Assembly (NCBI GenBank): GCA_947579665.1
Contig: OX388348.1
Coordinates: 3,534,001 to 3,598,000, forward strand
Direction: 5' to 3'
From: Sympetrum striolatum
Lineage: Eukaryota; Arthropoda; Insecta; Odonata; Libellulidae
DNA: 64,000 nucleotides
Below the pieces are notes generated by a model. That model did not search any database. It had not been told where the DNA came from and saw only the letters and a list, made by a program, of their open reading frames with translations. Of the stretch, positions 1 through 13,208 are shown piece after piece (the stretch's first letter is position 1; every line of letters begins with the position of its first letter). The position numbers and the translations under genes were made by a program.

Positions 1-3000
1 TCGGTTAGGATAACGTAAGCAAACACAGCAGCAAACTCATTAGACTAATCGGAAGATTTGCAAGTATCGGTCTTACCTGAGAGCTTCTAAGTCATTTATC
101 TCGTCTATCTCTTGGTTTGTTTGGATACCTGAATCCTAACGTCTCCAATTGATGAAATACGCGATTTGTGTTCCTTCTCTATAAGGCAATGGAGGGAAGC
201 ATGTGAGTAATACTCAGGTTTACATTGCACATGTAATTTGTGAGAATTAAATGATATAGCAGACGTACACATTTTTGTTAGTGTAATGGAGAAGATTCTA
301 CAAGTAGGCTCTCCGTAACTCTCTTATTTGTAATTATTACACTTTTTACGAGATACTTCTTTGTAGTTACCAAAACTTGATGCCAGTAGTGCAACTTCAC
401 CTGAATAGTAGTACCACAATAACTATAATCAACTTTATAATTATAATTAACAAATTCTTTAATTTAGTTTGTCTATAACGCAGATAAATTATTTATGCAG
501 TTTTTCTATCATTTTGAATGAATTTATCATTTAAGTTAACTCGTTTTATGTTTTTAATATTATATTTCAGTTGCTTTATAAAGCTATAATTAGATGATGG
601 CCTTTTAAGTGAATTAGTTACTTCGGAGATGGATTTTCTAAATTTTATCTTATCCCAGAACGAGTGGAATTAATAGAATTTGAGTGTGCAACATCGTGCC
701 CATGGGAACTATTACAGATTTGGAAATCTCGACTCCAGTGAGATATTTTTTTACACCGTCAAGACTTCTTTTGAACAGGTGATTAGATTTGTTCCCGTAG
801 GCGTGTTTACTTTTTAAAGCGATGTTGTTAAATGCAAGGCTTCCTCTACTATTATATCCGCACCGAATCATTAGCTTCTGCCACCTGGCTTCGTAAATTC
901 GAACTACTTCCAGCTCAGCGCTCTCGTCGATCTTTCAAGCTTCACTTGTCAGCTAGAAAAGCCGCTCTACTTACAGCTCAAACCGTATTACATTCATTAC
1001 TTGCTGTACTTACTTAAAGCACCAAAATAGAATAAGCATAGCTGATTTAAGGTGGAAGTATTTTCGGTTAATTTCTCAAACATTTACCTTGAAATGGTTG
1101 CTAAAGACTCAAAATACTTCAAATTTTGATTTAAAAATAATGAACTGCATAACAGGCCCGACTATTAATAAAACATTTTGAAAGTGATATTTGTATGTTC
1201 AAGTAAAAGGTTTAATGTAAGAGATTTTGCAATATTCATTAATTCAAAGTAAAGCGATTTTAAACATAACGAACCTCTTAACTCTGTACATATGTACTTC
1301 TGCAGTGAGAAAAAGACAGAAAGTTATTTGAAATATGACCTTGGTTATTGATAGTGATAATGAAAATGGGTTATTATTTTGGGTTGTTAAATACGATTAA
1401 CTGTTTAATTCAATATTAATTTACCGTAGAGGGCAGGCATAATTTTTCTTCTAATTTGGAAGACGATTATGTAAAGAAAATCGATTAATAAATATAAATT
1501 TTAATGCAATGAGAATGTAAAACAATGTTCCTCTATATCTTACCGGTGACATACGTAGAGATCTTTTATATTGACTCTGTTACTATCATAATCTGTTCTT
1601 GAATATTTCAGTTAAAAGTAAACCCATATCTTGAATTAATTATCTTTGCTCATTAGTTACCCAATATTCAGTCTTTTTAGCGGTTGTTTAAAAGTTGTTA
1701 ATGTAAAATATTCATTCTTTTATTTTTAATTGAAGAAAAAGATTGGTTTCTGCGATATTAAAATGTTTAATTAAGACTTTCAAATGTGTTCTTAGTGCAG
1801 TCGTTGTCCATTTACTTATCAATGCACATTGACATGTATCCCAATAAAAAATGTGAATCTCCCATTCTTTAAAAAAATCATGATGGACTTAACATTTAAA
1901 AACTTACAATAACATACATGTTATTTTGAAGGATATTTAGACTGATTAAATACATATCACGCTATCTTGTACTAACAAACTCCATTGAAAAAGTACTGTC
2001 ATCCTTTATTCTTAGAATATTTTTTGTAACAGCTTAGATACCAAGAAATAATTTACCAGATTTTGAGCTATTTTTTGGGAAGAATTTGTTTTTCTCTATT
2101 TCTGGAGGCTCCATAAAATCAGTTCAATGGATTCCACCTTAATTATTTAGAAGGAAGAGATTGATTTTTTTTGGATTGTATGCTCGGCCTTCTTCTTATT
2201 CTTATTAGGTTAAGCGAATTTCAAATGATTAGGCTATCGCTTGTTTTCCTTTATGGGCCTTGTTTCGCGGAGCTAATCCCCTGAATCCTATGCCTTGAAT
2301 GCAGGTGCGTGTCGTATCCCCTTCATCTTAGGCAACCCGTGTTGCCGAACTGCCTGCTTTTTTGCATGTACTGCAGGCGCCCTCCACAACGCTAATTTAC
2401 TTTTTTTTTACGGAAAGAATTTTCGCCTCATTACATGGTAAAAACGCCTCATTACATGCTGGAGGAAATGGAAGGAGTATAAATGATTGCTGTTGGTCTT
2501 TCCAAGCTTGCTAAGGGTCGCGTCTTATCCTTCGCGACAGGCGTAGCCCAGACTCTTCTAAAATAAAATAGTAAGGACATTATGATCGGAATTTCCCCTT
2601 TTTCTTTAATCCTCAGAAACTTAATTGAGCTCATACTCCAAGCAGCTTAGAGCAATATTTGTAGCTTAGGAGCTATTGGAGCTCCAACTATCGGAAAACC
2701 TGAAAACGTTTCTCCTGGGATACAGCTTTAATCAAAATTCAGAAGAGAATGAAACTTCTTCGCCTAATATCGTTGCTTTTAAGGTTTGCAGGATTTATAC
2801 CCTTTGTGGCTCGATTTTATATTTCTGTTTACAATCTCTTACTTTTATCGAACGAATTATACGAGCGTAAATAATAAATAAGTTTTAATTATTCAAATGA
2901 GGCGAAGATGTTGTAGGAACCAATATTCTACATATTGCATCAAGAACAATGAATGTAAAAAAAATTAATGTTGGTTAATTGACAAGTAATATTTTAGGGG

Positions 3001-6000
3001 CTCTTACTTGTTATAGTGGTTTTAGATCTATCACATTTTTCGCCTTATTTACCGGACGCTTATTTGAAATCTTCGCAGACTGCATTGGCAATACTTGGAA
3101 AACATTTCCATCCGAAAATCGGCTGTTATTTCAGCTTCATTCGCCGCTAGAGTTCAAAATTGTTTTCAGTCAAGAATATAGAAACAAACCCTGTAGCTAG
3201 AGGCTTCTTGCTCCAATATTTAGCATTCAGTTGTTGCCAATTGAACCTGCACCTCACCGAGACTTCCCACAGAACTATTACAGTAAATGTTCAATAATGT
3301 GGCAAATCACTCCTTAGAACTAATTAGCAGTCCGTGGGGTTCCTACTTAAGTTGTCCTGACGCAAAATCGGCTTAAAGCTCTCGTTAAACTTTGGGAAGA
3401 ATGCTCATATTTTCGCTCGTCGCCATTTTACCTCCGAACCGGTTTACTTTCCTCTCATTCCCTCCCAACAGATTTTAATTTCTCTTCCCAAAGGAGCTTT
3501 TCCTAATTTCGCTACGGAGCGAGTCGCCATCTGGGGAGCGTTTAGAGAACTGACGCAGTTCCCAGCGCCGCCGCCGTTTGCAGAAACGTCAATAAACATG
3601 GTCTCGGAGCAGTCGATTGCGGAATCGCAGATATTTCAATTTTCGTCCGCATTTCGAGGATGCACCTCCTGAAATTGTCAGCCAACTGCGACGTGAGATC
3701 ACTTGAAATCCAGTTCCTCACCGCTTTCATTTCTGGTACAGATAAGGTTCCTCGATTTTGAGTTAAAGCACTTCCAATGCGATTATAAATGCTAAGATTT
3801 CAAACTTGACTCGATTAGGATGTAAGTTTAATGTAGTTCTTTGTAGCACACGATATCTTATAGAATGAAACAGAATTTTCTCTTTAAAATTAGTATACGA
3901 AGACTAACCTCCGATCTTTTAATATACGCCATTGTATTTCACTGAGATGTCATTGTTTAATGTTCAATAAAGTAGTATTTCCTTTTAAAATCAAATTTAT
4001 CAGTAAAATATCTTGGATTGTGAATACAAATCACAAAATGGAGTCTTAAGGTCGGATTGATTGAATGTACAATTTTAACTATTAAATAATTAAGTAAAAA
4101 ATATAGTAATTTCACAAATAATACATGGCTCGGTAGTGTAAATACATTAATATTGCTAACTCAATCATTAAACTTATTATCTGATAATATTCCAGTTTCT
4201 AAACCAGAAATGATAAAAAAGTGGTATTATTAAATTTCTACTTGAAATCAGTTATTTTTTCCTTTAATGTTATTTGATAAATCCTTTTACATAAAACAGC
4301 AGTCTTAATCTTGAAATTACTATTGTTATGGTAGGATTTCAGCATTAGGAACGCCAAAATTATGCGAAATCTACTTTGAATCAACAAAAAGATGGATAAT
4401 TATGCACAATAGTGAAAAGTAATGTGTAGATTATGAGTATCTCTGGTTTTGATGAGACTTAATGAAAACATGTCTTGGGTGTCACTCAACACCTTCTGGT
4501 GTATCATCTAATAAGGCCCATCAAGATCCTTTCGGCTTAGTTCACTGTCCACAAAGTTTTCGGACCCTAAGCTGCTCGAGCAAGATTATGTTCCCCTGGA
4601 GTATGTCTCCTTTGACGGCCGCTAGAGCGAGCTAGCATCTACATCACGAGAGGCACCGTGCATTTGGGCGCCACCCGCACTGCTCTAATCTTATGCATTG
4701 AAATTCATGGGTCACGAAATCTGCTTTCAGTTTTTAATTCTATCCAAATATATAGTGATTATAGAATGTTTTGCTGGCCGCTGTCCATCCGAATAGTTTG
4801 AATCGATACACCAGTTATTTTATTCTAAAACAGATATAAATAACTGCGCTTAACCAAGTCTTCTCAAATCATTACACTTGGTAGTTAAAAGCTGCAACAA
4901 GCGAGAAAGTCGTACAAAATGAACTTTTTCAGCAAGTATGTTTTCGTTAACAATTCTGTTCTCTACAATGATTGTTTTCTTCAATGGCTGTGGTATTAAA
5001 GTGGCCTAAATAATTATGTTTCCAGTAAACGTTGTGAGATTTTGGGTGTTATGTTTCGTTGATAGTTATGTTGTAATTTTTTACATATAGTTACTAAATT
5101 AAATTAATAGAAGTGATTACTACTGATTCATGAATACGAATGTGGGTATCGTACGAATACTTAGCTTTTATGTGCTGTGGAAGTTTTGTATTGCTTCAAC
5201 TACTTCTCGTTGGTCTTTTTGTCGAACGTTAATTTGGAGAAGAAAATGTATTTCTGCATTTGAAACTGCGGTGTACAGGAAAGTCTAATCGAAATCTAAC
5301 CTGAAATGATAAAGGGTGTAAGTCTTGAAATAGTGAGTGCTGTATATCTCAAATATCCGTGTAGATTAATTAACCACCTTTTTCCAAATCAACTAACTTA
5401 TTTGCTTTGCGTAGATACATTCTACCATTCGGTTGGTCCACGTACATAAATATTCAATGTCGTTTCTTCTTAATTTACCCTTTATGCTATCTAACATATT
5501 TTGCCTATGTCCTCCCCTCATTCTTTTATCTTGCATTTTCACCTATTGTTAAATCCTGAGTTACTTTCTTTAGCCGTTTCTTCTCCTTTGAATATTTTAC
5601 CCACCCATTTCCACTATCGATGCTCAATTATTTCAGCTCAAACCCTATTTTCCCCAACTCTTTCTAGCACCTCCATTTCAATTAATCCAATTGTTTTAAT
5701 ATTCTAGGCCACATCCATATCTAGAACGTCTCCAAAATTTTGGTTTCCTCTTTTCTTACTTTCGTATGGTCTTATATTGATTGAGCGATTCGCAATTATT
5801 AATATTCATCGTGATAAATCTTTCAGGCTGTAGAAGGAAATAAATTAAAATACTGTGGAATGGAAAGCTGTTTAATATCGTTACCACAGCTGTTCGCTTG
5901 TAACTTAAAATACTCATTTCGATATTTCTGATACTTCTATTTATTCCTGTTCATTCTGTGAAAGATTAAAAAAAATGAACGTAGCTGAATTCAGCATCGA

Positions 6001-7661
6001 TGCAATATAATTGACACAGCTGCTGGCATTTCTTCATTAGTCAAAAGATGAAAGACTAACTTTGTAAAATTGCTATAAATGTGTAAATAGCTAGGCGAAT
6101 TCTTCTTTGTATAACTAATAATCGCTTTAAGTGCCTTAACATTAGTACTATGTTCCACTTCAAAACTAGTAATTTCAAGTGCACTTTGTTCAGTGTCCCT
6201 TCTGGTTTCTCTCTTTCTCGTTTTCCACAGTATCATCTCTTTAGTTACGGATATTTTCTCTATGGTGCAGGAAAATATAATAACTCAGTTTTCTTTAGCA
6301 AATCTGAATTAATTTTTTGATTCAAAGCCATCTTTAAACAAAATGATTTTACCACAAAAGCTGAAAATTTTGAATTTTCTAACGCTTTTTGTTTTTGTTG
6401 AAGACAGTGAGTTGAAGCTTTCGAAGAAATGTCTGAGGTATTTATATTGCTTTCGTTTCTATACCCCATTTCAGAAAATTATGAGAGTAATTTTGTGTTA
6501 CTAGATGTAATTAATTGAAATAATAAATCTTTATCTTATACTATTTTCACACGGTGTAAAATGGATGGACTGTGTATCAATTTAATGTCATCGTCTCAAC
6601 TATTTAGAGGGTGCGATAGATGCGTTACACGTGTGGGATTTTGAAAATATTGCAAATAACTAGCTAGAATATATATCACTTGTTGCTATTATTGCAAAGA
6701 ACAATCTGTATGTGGCGAAGTAGTTGTATCTTAAAGATATAATGACCTATTAGAGGAAATATCACAATGTATCAAATCCTTTAAGATAACCTTTACGCGC
6801 TTTGTCAGATAGTACTCATTGTAATTATTATTGTTTAGTTTACCCTTCTACGAAGTTTACATCTCGAGCTGAATATTGACAAATTAATACCGCTAAATTG
6901 CCTGAACGAGATGTGCCCCCGAAAGTGTTTTCTTCGAAATGATTCTCTTTCAGGTATTCAAACGAAATGTCCTCTCTCGCGTGTGCTCTTCCGTTGCTGA
7001 GTTTTTCTCCTCTTTTCCCTCACGTCCCTTTTCCCAGCGGAATCCTCTTTCCCGTAAACATATCCTAGAAACCATCTCGAAGTTCTTTCGGCGAAATGTT
7101 CTGCTAGGAGATAGCGGCAATCGTAATTGCGTTTGTCTAAAGGAGAACTGTCGGAATAGGGTCAAGGCAAGAGAGCGATTAGAGGCAATATTTGTCTTAT
7201 ATTACTTTCGGTTATGGCGAATGTTGTTCGCACTTCATAACTATAAAATAAATCATTCCGAGAGAAAAAGCACTCCGGACTTTTCTAACGAGTTCACGAC
7301 TGCTTTATGATTTAATAAACGTTCCGAGGAAATATAAAATTACTGCTAGCAAGTTATATAATATAGGTGTCGTAGTTGAACTCTTTTACGCGCCATTGAA
7401 GGAAGGGTATCATTGTGTTTTCTCTGAAGTGCTTGACTTCGGTAACATATTTTTTCTCATCTAAGTTCGTTAACTCAAACATATCTTTTTTTTAATTATC
7501 CTCCGAAATGGAAAGAAATTTCTGGTTGCTGTCATTTATGTTTTAAGAATTCCATGCGGTTTAAAAATTTATTTTCTTTGTAATTATTAAGTTCTTAGAT
7601 AGCTTTAAATATTGTTTATATTTTAGAAACCAATAAGTTTGGTTTCGTCCTGTTTATACCA
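1..7661. other. gene-free AT-rich stretch
   Basis: I see no gene here. Open frames are short, overlap on both strands and show no recognisable domain. Local GC-richer patches lie near 2260-2400, 3400-3740, 4540-4690 and 6900-7170. The 4450-4690 patch differs in composition from its flanks and may be an old repeat, but I do not recognise it. No tRNA fold, long inverted repeat or microsatellite array stands out. Confidence 0.6.
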
Positions 7662-7921
7662 GCCGTGGTGGCGGAGTGGTTAACGTGCTAGCGTGTTAAC
7701 GCTGCAACCTCGCGGTCCCGGGTTCGAATCCCGGCTAATCGGATTTTTCTGGTTAGGGAATGGTTGTCTGTGTATGTTGTGTATGTTGTGTGTGTATGTG
7801 TGAGATATATTAATAAAAAAGTGCAAAAAAAGGAATAAAAATAATAAAAAGGGGTTAATTGGAGGAATAGCCTTCCAAGGCTAAAATTCGCCCAAAAAAT
7901 AAGACGGCATTATTATTATTA
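7662..7921 (+). repeat. tRNA-derived SINE with ATT tail
   Basis: The head is tRNA-like: an A box at 7669-7679 (TGGCGGAGTGG) and a B box at 7721-7731 (GGTTCGAATCC) set in a perfect 5-bp T stem. These are the two internal RNA polymerase III promoter boxes. The outer bases do not form a 7-bp acceptor stem, so this is not a working tRNA gene. The body after about 7740 contains a TG-rich part (7765-7805), an A-rich part, and then ATT repeats (about 7909-7921). The same head occurs at 63951 and, in reverse, near 20285-20345. No clear target-site duplication was found. Confidence 0.85.
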
Positions 7922-10900
7922 TATATTTGTTTAGGAATAATATTCTGATATCACTTTATCATTCGTGCCAAGGATGCAGGAGATCTCTTTTGAAGTAACA
8001 TTAAATTCACTATTTTACGTTTAAACAATCTCCATTCGTGACTTTTATTCAATATTGTAAAATTTATCGTGATGTATGTGTTAGCAAAACTAAATATTCT
8101 AATTAATTGACATGCTACATATACAAATAATAAATTTAGAATTTTTTCGAGTTAAATGTAGGAGTACTGTAGTATAAAATATGACATAACGGAGGAGTGA
8201 GAAAATGTTTAAAAATGATATAATTCAAGTTTTTAATGAAGTATTGAGAAACTGGAATTCATATAATGTTAATGACTGATAGGATCCTTTACTATCTCTC
8301 TTATACCTAGATAGTTAGTTAAATTATCATATAAACTTGCACAATAATATCTAATCATAATTGAGAATTTTAAAAATTTCACCGAATATGAAAGCATTGA
8401 AGATGAGATTTACAGTAATTACGGGAGTCACGAAACATTCAGAGAGTAGAACGTTACAAAAATTAAATTTCGCATGTAAAGTGCTACCTAAAGTCACGAG
8501 CGTGCAAAGTTGATGTTGATGTGGCGAATGAGATGGAAGATAGACATTTGAGGGTCTTAAATTTAGGATTAATTTACCCTAAATTAAGATGATTGAGGGG
8601 GCAAGCTCTTTGCATTGTGAAGAAGAACAGATTATCTTGTCGAAAGAGCCGTTTAAACGTGTATTTTTCATGCCGATTCTTCTTTAGTTTCTGATAAAAT
8701 GGATGTTAAAAATACTCTTGAGTTATGCACGGCTGTATTCTTACTTATTTGTATCTGTTTTGCTAGAAGTGATTGAGAAAGACAATTAATTAAACTTTTG
8801 ACGATTATACTTAATAATTATTGGTAAAATTACTGATATTTGTAATATGAATTTTAATTTCGTATGACTACTAATGATCTTAAGATTTGATTCTATTTAC
8901 AGTTTGACAGAGGGAAATTCAATTTGTCATCCTTAAATTTCATTTCTCTAAGCATCGTATTTAAATATATGAATTGCATCATGAACATTATTCATCACTA
9001 TTTATAAATAATAAGGATTGGAGAATGAGTAGGAGGGAGTTTTTTAGATAGATTCTAATAATATTTTAAAATTTTTTTCATTAAAGAAAATTAGAAAATA
9101 AATTCTTCGTATCAGGGTCTTCAATTTTTTCCTTTAGTAAAGCAGTATCCATATTTAATCTCGAATTAACTTATCTCGAGTGCTTAAACAGCATGCAATC
9201 TACTACACTGAGATTTGATAATTATTTTTGTTCGTCTCCGTGAACTTGTACGTTTCTTACACATTTTCTTCCTTTCCTTCTCTTTATAGACGCTCATTTT
9301 TTAAATGTCGTTACCTTCCCAGAGGACACAAATGACTTTGACATTATCCTTGGTTCCTTTACTTTTTTATGGAAACACATTTAGCCTTTTATGCCTGAGG
9401 TCAGCATTTTCCCTGGAAAGAGAAAAACGTTGCTATTTTTCGACCTCTTTAGCTAGTATAGCCTTAAAGGGCCCGTGCCATCAAGACTGTTTTATCCTTG
9501 CACGAGAAGGGCCTTGCCATTTTATCTTTGGATTAAATTCTGGTTGAGTTTAGTTTAATTTCAGTCAGCTTATCTTCCTTTCATGTATGGATGGATCTGT
9601 AATGTCCAATTCTGTTGGTAAAAGGCGATTCCAGAGTAAAATACCTTTTTCTAAGATACCTAAATGAAATTTTAGTGAAATAGGATATTTATCTCCCACA
9701 TCGATTCTCCTTAAGTTGTTCTACTTTTTAAACATAAAGATTTACATCTCCGTGTTCCAACATTTTGATTATCCCTTTTTCTATATTCCCTACTCTATCA
9801 AATTCCTATCCAATCACAAAGTCTTCCTTGCGTCAATATGCATCTACTCACTCTCTCACGTAAATAATTTTCTACTAAACGTTTTATTGTAAATATTTTC
9901 ATTATGTTATTGTTGTTTGTTTCCTTCCAAGTCCATGCCTCCATCTGCAGTAATTTTGTTATTATTCCGAATTCACTGTTAAATGGCGGCACACTCCATC
10001 GACTATATACATTACAATTGGAGGAGCACCTGTAGTCTTCACATCAAATAAGTCCATTTCGATAACATCCTACGTCATTTTCTTTTTCTTTTATCAAACG
10101 CGAAGTCAGATTCATTTTGTTGCAAATGAAAGCTTAACGCTGAAAGTTCTCCTTTGTTTTCCTTAGCAATTGAATCTTCTATTTGGACGTCTTTATGTTT
10201 AAATATGAGGGGTTTAAGTGCGGCTTTGCTACAAATGAATATTTTCCTTTGTATAAGAAGATATAAAAAATGATAAGGATTAACGTGAAAGCAGCAGGAC
10301 GTACTATTTTGTTCTGATGAGTTGAAGTTTCGGAAATTAGACCCAAAGGGAATACGCTCGACGGGGAATTAATGGTCCAAATGCCGTGGATGTCCATTTG
10401 GTCATTCATTGCGCGACTTCCTTCTTCACGTTATCCCTTTTGTCGAATCACCTGTCGAGTCGAGACCTTAAGAGGATTTCCTAATTTCGCTTTTGACAAA
10501 CGTGAGGCCACCGCCTTATTTCCGCGAGACCTCTTAGAGTCAATTATGGCGAAGGAGGTTTTAAGGGCGCAGGTCTGGAAAAATAATTAAATAAATCCTC
10601 ATGGGATTTGATTTTATGTTGATAAAAAGAGCTGAGGAGCGATTTCTTCATAATTTAAAAACGGTTCAGATATTTTATATGCTGACGGTGTATTTAAAAC
10701 AATTCAAGTTTGCATAAAAGCGAGGCCTCTAATAGGTGGAAAGAGTTGTTTACGAAATCTCTCTTTAACTACTCTTCTTTCATTTCAGACTTATTGGCTG
10801 TGTGATAGCAATAGGGAGGCTTAGTTGCATAATTTTCACGAATTCAGCAGTGGCGCTTCGATCGCCGTTTTCTTCTGTGATTTTCCAATGACGAAAAATA

Positions 10901-13108
10901 AAAGTTCATTCGTCAGAAATCCTAATGATTGTCGAAGTGTAATAATTATAGACTCGAGTAGCTTTGTATCTTTTGTAACAGGACTACCGAATTCGCTAAA
11001 GTTTTGAAGCGTGGATAGAATAGCTCTTGTATTGCAACCTTTATACAAATATTGAGGGTAATTGGAACGATTTGGAAGAAAAGAGTACAGTATGTTGTAG
11101 TAACTATTCGAATGGACGAAACTGGTTTTGTACTGTAGATGAGATAGTAAACGTTTAAACTCTTTTCGATGCAGAAAATGTTTTATGGTACTTTTATTGT
11201 TTGGAATCAAACTCATGCCCAATACCAAATTTATACTTATATTTATAAGTTTATATAGATAATACTAATTTTACGCTTATATTTAAAACTGCTATTCTAA
11301 CAATTGCATCATTTAATTAGTATAACATGTCATTGTCTAGAATAAATCACGCCCTCAACCGGCGAAGTGACCTTTTATTTTTTTTCTGGACGAAATGGAC
11401 TTAAATATTAAAAATAATCTATTAACCAACAAAAATGGTAAAATTGTTAAAAAATATTAATTTGGCATTTAATAGTAGTTTGTCCTCCGGAAACTTTCAT
11501 GCTGATGTATTTTATTTAGTTAGCGTTATCTCTGGATTTGAACGTTTAACTAATGTAATTATTATTATATTTAGAAATAACTAAAGCACTAAGAAACAAC
11601 AGGCGTACCAAAAATTTCAGTCTTATTTTTAAAGTAATTTCAGAAACATTTTCGTATTTGATATCACAAAATAACTAAATAAGTACTGTGAGAATGTTAT
11701 TTGCAGATTAAAGGAAGTTTGAGCTTAGGAAAGTTTGTAGGCTTTATTTCACGTTTTTTAAAATTGCTATTCATTGTTCCTAGCATAATGACCTGAATGA
11801 AAGCCGTATACTTCTCACGTTTCTCATCATAGTTTTGGAAAATTCTGTACAAAATTCTGAACTTTTTCGGATTCCTCCAAACTTAAGAATTTACTTGCGA
11901 AGGTGCCGTAATGGACTCTGAAATTCAGAAGTAGCAGTCTTTATAATCCAGTCATTCTAAGGAAGATATTCGTTGAAGAGAGGAATTTTGAACGCTATTT
12001 TCTTGTTATATTTCTCTTTATATGTATAAGATATTCTTACCGACACCTTCCATTAAGTACTGATTACTTAATGAAGGGCAAACGACGTTATTTCTTGATC
12101 ATTATCTCAAAAACTGTTTTACACACAGTTTGTGAGCTTAAAGAGAATAGTACCAAGTATCTTTCTACATGGCGTGACATTGAATTTAGCGTGATGTACA
12201 AATTTCACCTCCATCGAAAGAAAAAATTGGGCAAACTGTCATTTTTTTAAGCAAGGGAGACAAAAGGTTGCTTTAATATGGCCTCTACGAGGAAAACAGA
12301 AGCGTGAGTAAGGAAAGAAGATCGTTGTTGCAAGGGTGCGATCGTCATCTATTAATCTCCTCACATAGCAGACTGCTGGTTTGTCCCGACGCAAAGATAC
12401 GTGTCTCACGGAAATCGATAGTCGGTTAGCGAACGAAGAGTTTGCAGGAAAGCTATGCGTAAATCCATTTTCACAGCTTTTAGGATCCGTCGTAAATTTT
12501 ACGGCTCAAATTTTTGTTTTCGAGATAGGGTGTTACCAGACGTAAGGGTTCGAATCGAGAGGTCTTCAGCAGAAACTTGTTAGTAACGGAATTTTTTAAA
12601 AAGAAATACTGATTTATTTGCACTTTACAACTCAACAGATAGTAGGAAAAAGTGACCTATGTTTCTGAGCGTTATTTAAACGTCAGCCAAGATATTGCTT
12701 CGATAAGCAGCAGTAATAAGTTCAACATTGTGTAAATACAATGTCAGCCAGGGAAGGACTCCAATGTGGAGTAAGGGAGGAAAGAGGGTTAGGAAAGGTG
12801 AAGAAATATATACATGTAGATAAATTTAACAGTGGATGCAATTATATACTCATGCAAAAGTCGAGTTTTTCTGCACACTTTTCATGCTGAGCTCAAGGCC
12901 CCTCTTCTTAAACTCGAGGGAGGGCTCCCCGTATCAGTTCTCCCGTGGCAAAGAAGCGTCAGTGTCGTAAATCGGCTGGGAAATTCCTCACTTACTCATT
13001 CAACAATTCCTTGTCAATTCTCTTTTACTAAACTACCGATGCCTCTGTTACTGTAATTTACAGCTAATTGTTTTCATTGTGTACTTCACCAGTACTTGCT
13101 GCATTTCC
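7922..13108. other. gene-free AT-rich stretch
   Basis: I see nothing that I can call a gene. The open frames of 60-130 codons (for example 10836-11228 on the minus strand) have no domain, and other frames overlap them. A B-box-like string near 12546-12556 lacks an A box and was not called. Confidence 0.6.
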
Positions 13109-13208
13109 CACCCTAGGCTTGTATTCGACTCGGTTACTTTTTACCAGTTTTTGGAATAAAATTAGGTACCTCGGCTTATAATGAGGTCGGCTTATATTCG
13201 ACTATAAA
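13109..13208. repeat. short repeated CGGCTTATA-type motifs
   Basis: Three related strings lie within 100 bases: GGCTTGTATTCGACTC at about 13113, CGGCTTATAATGAGGTC at about 13174, and CGGCTTATATTCGACTA at about 13188. The spacing is uneven. Similar strings occur near the ends of some DNA transposons, but no transposase or terminal inverted repeat is visible, so the origin is unknown. Confidence 0.4.

Noticed and set aside
7662..7737. Working tRNA gene
   Set aside because: The acceptor ends do not pair, and the same head is found with repeat bodies elsewhere; it is a SINE.
10302..10342. CTGATGAG followed by GGAAA on the plus strand, hammerhead-like
   Set aside because: The bases between do not pair to form stem II.
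12540..12562. B-box-like GGGTTCGAATCGAG
   Set aside because: There is no A box at the right distance and no T stem.
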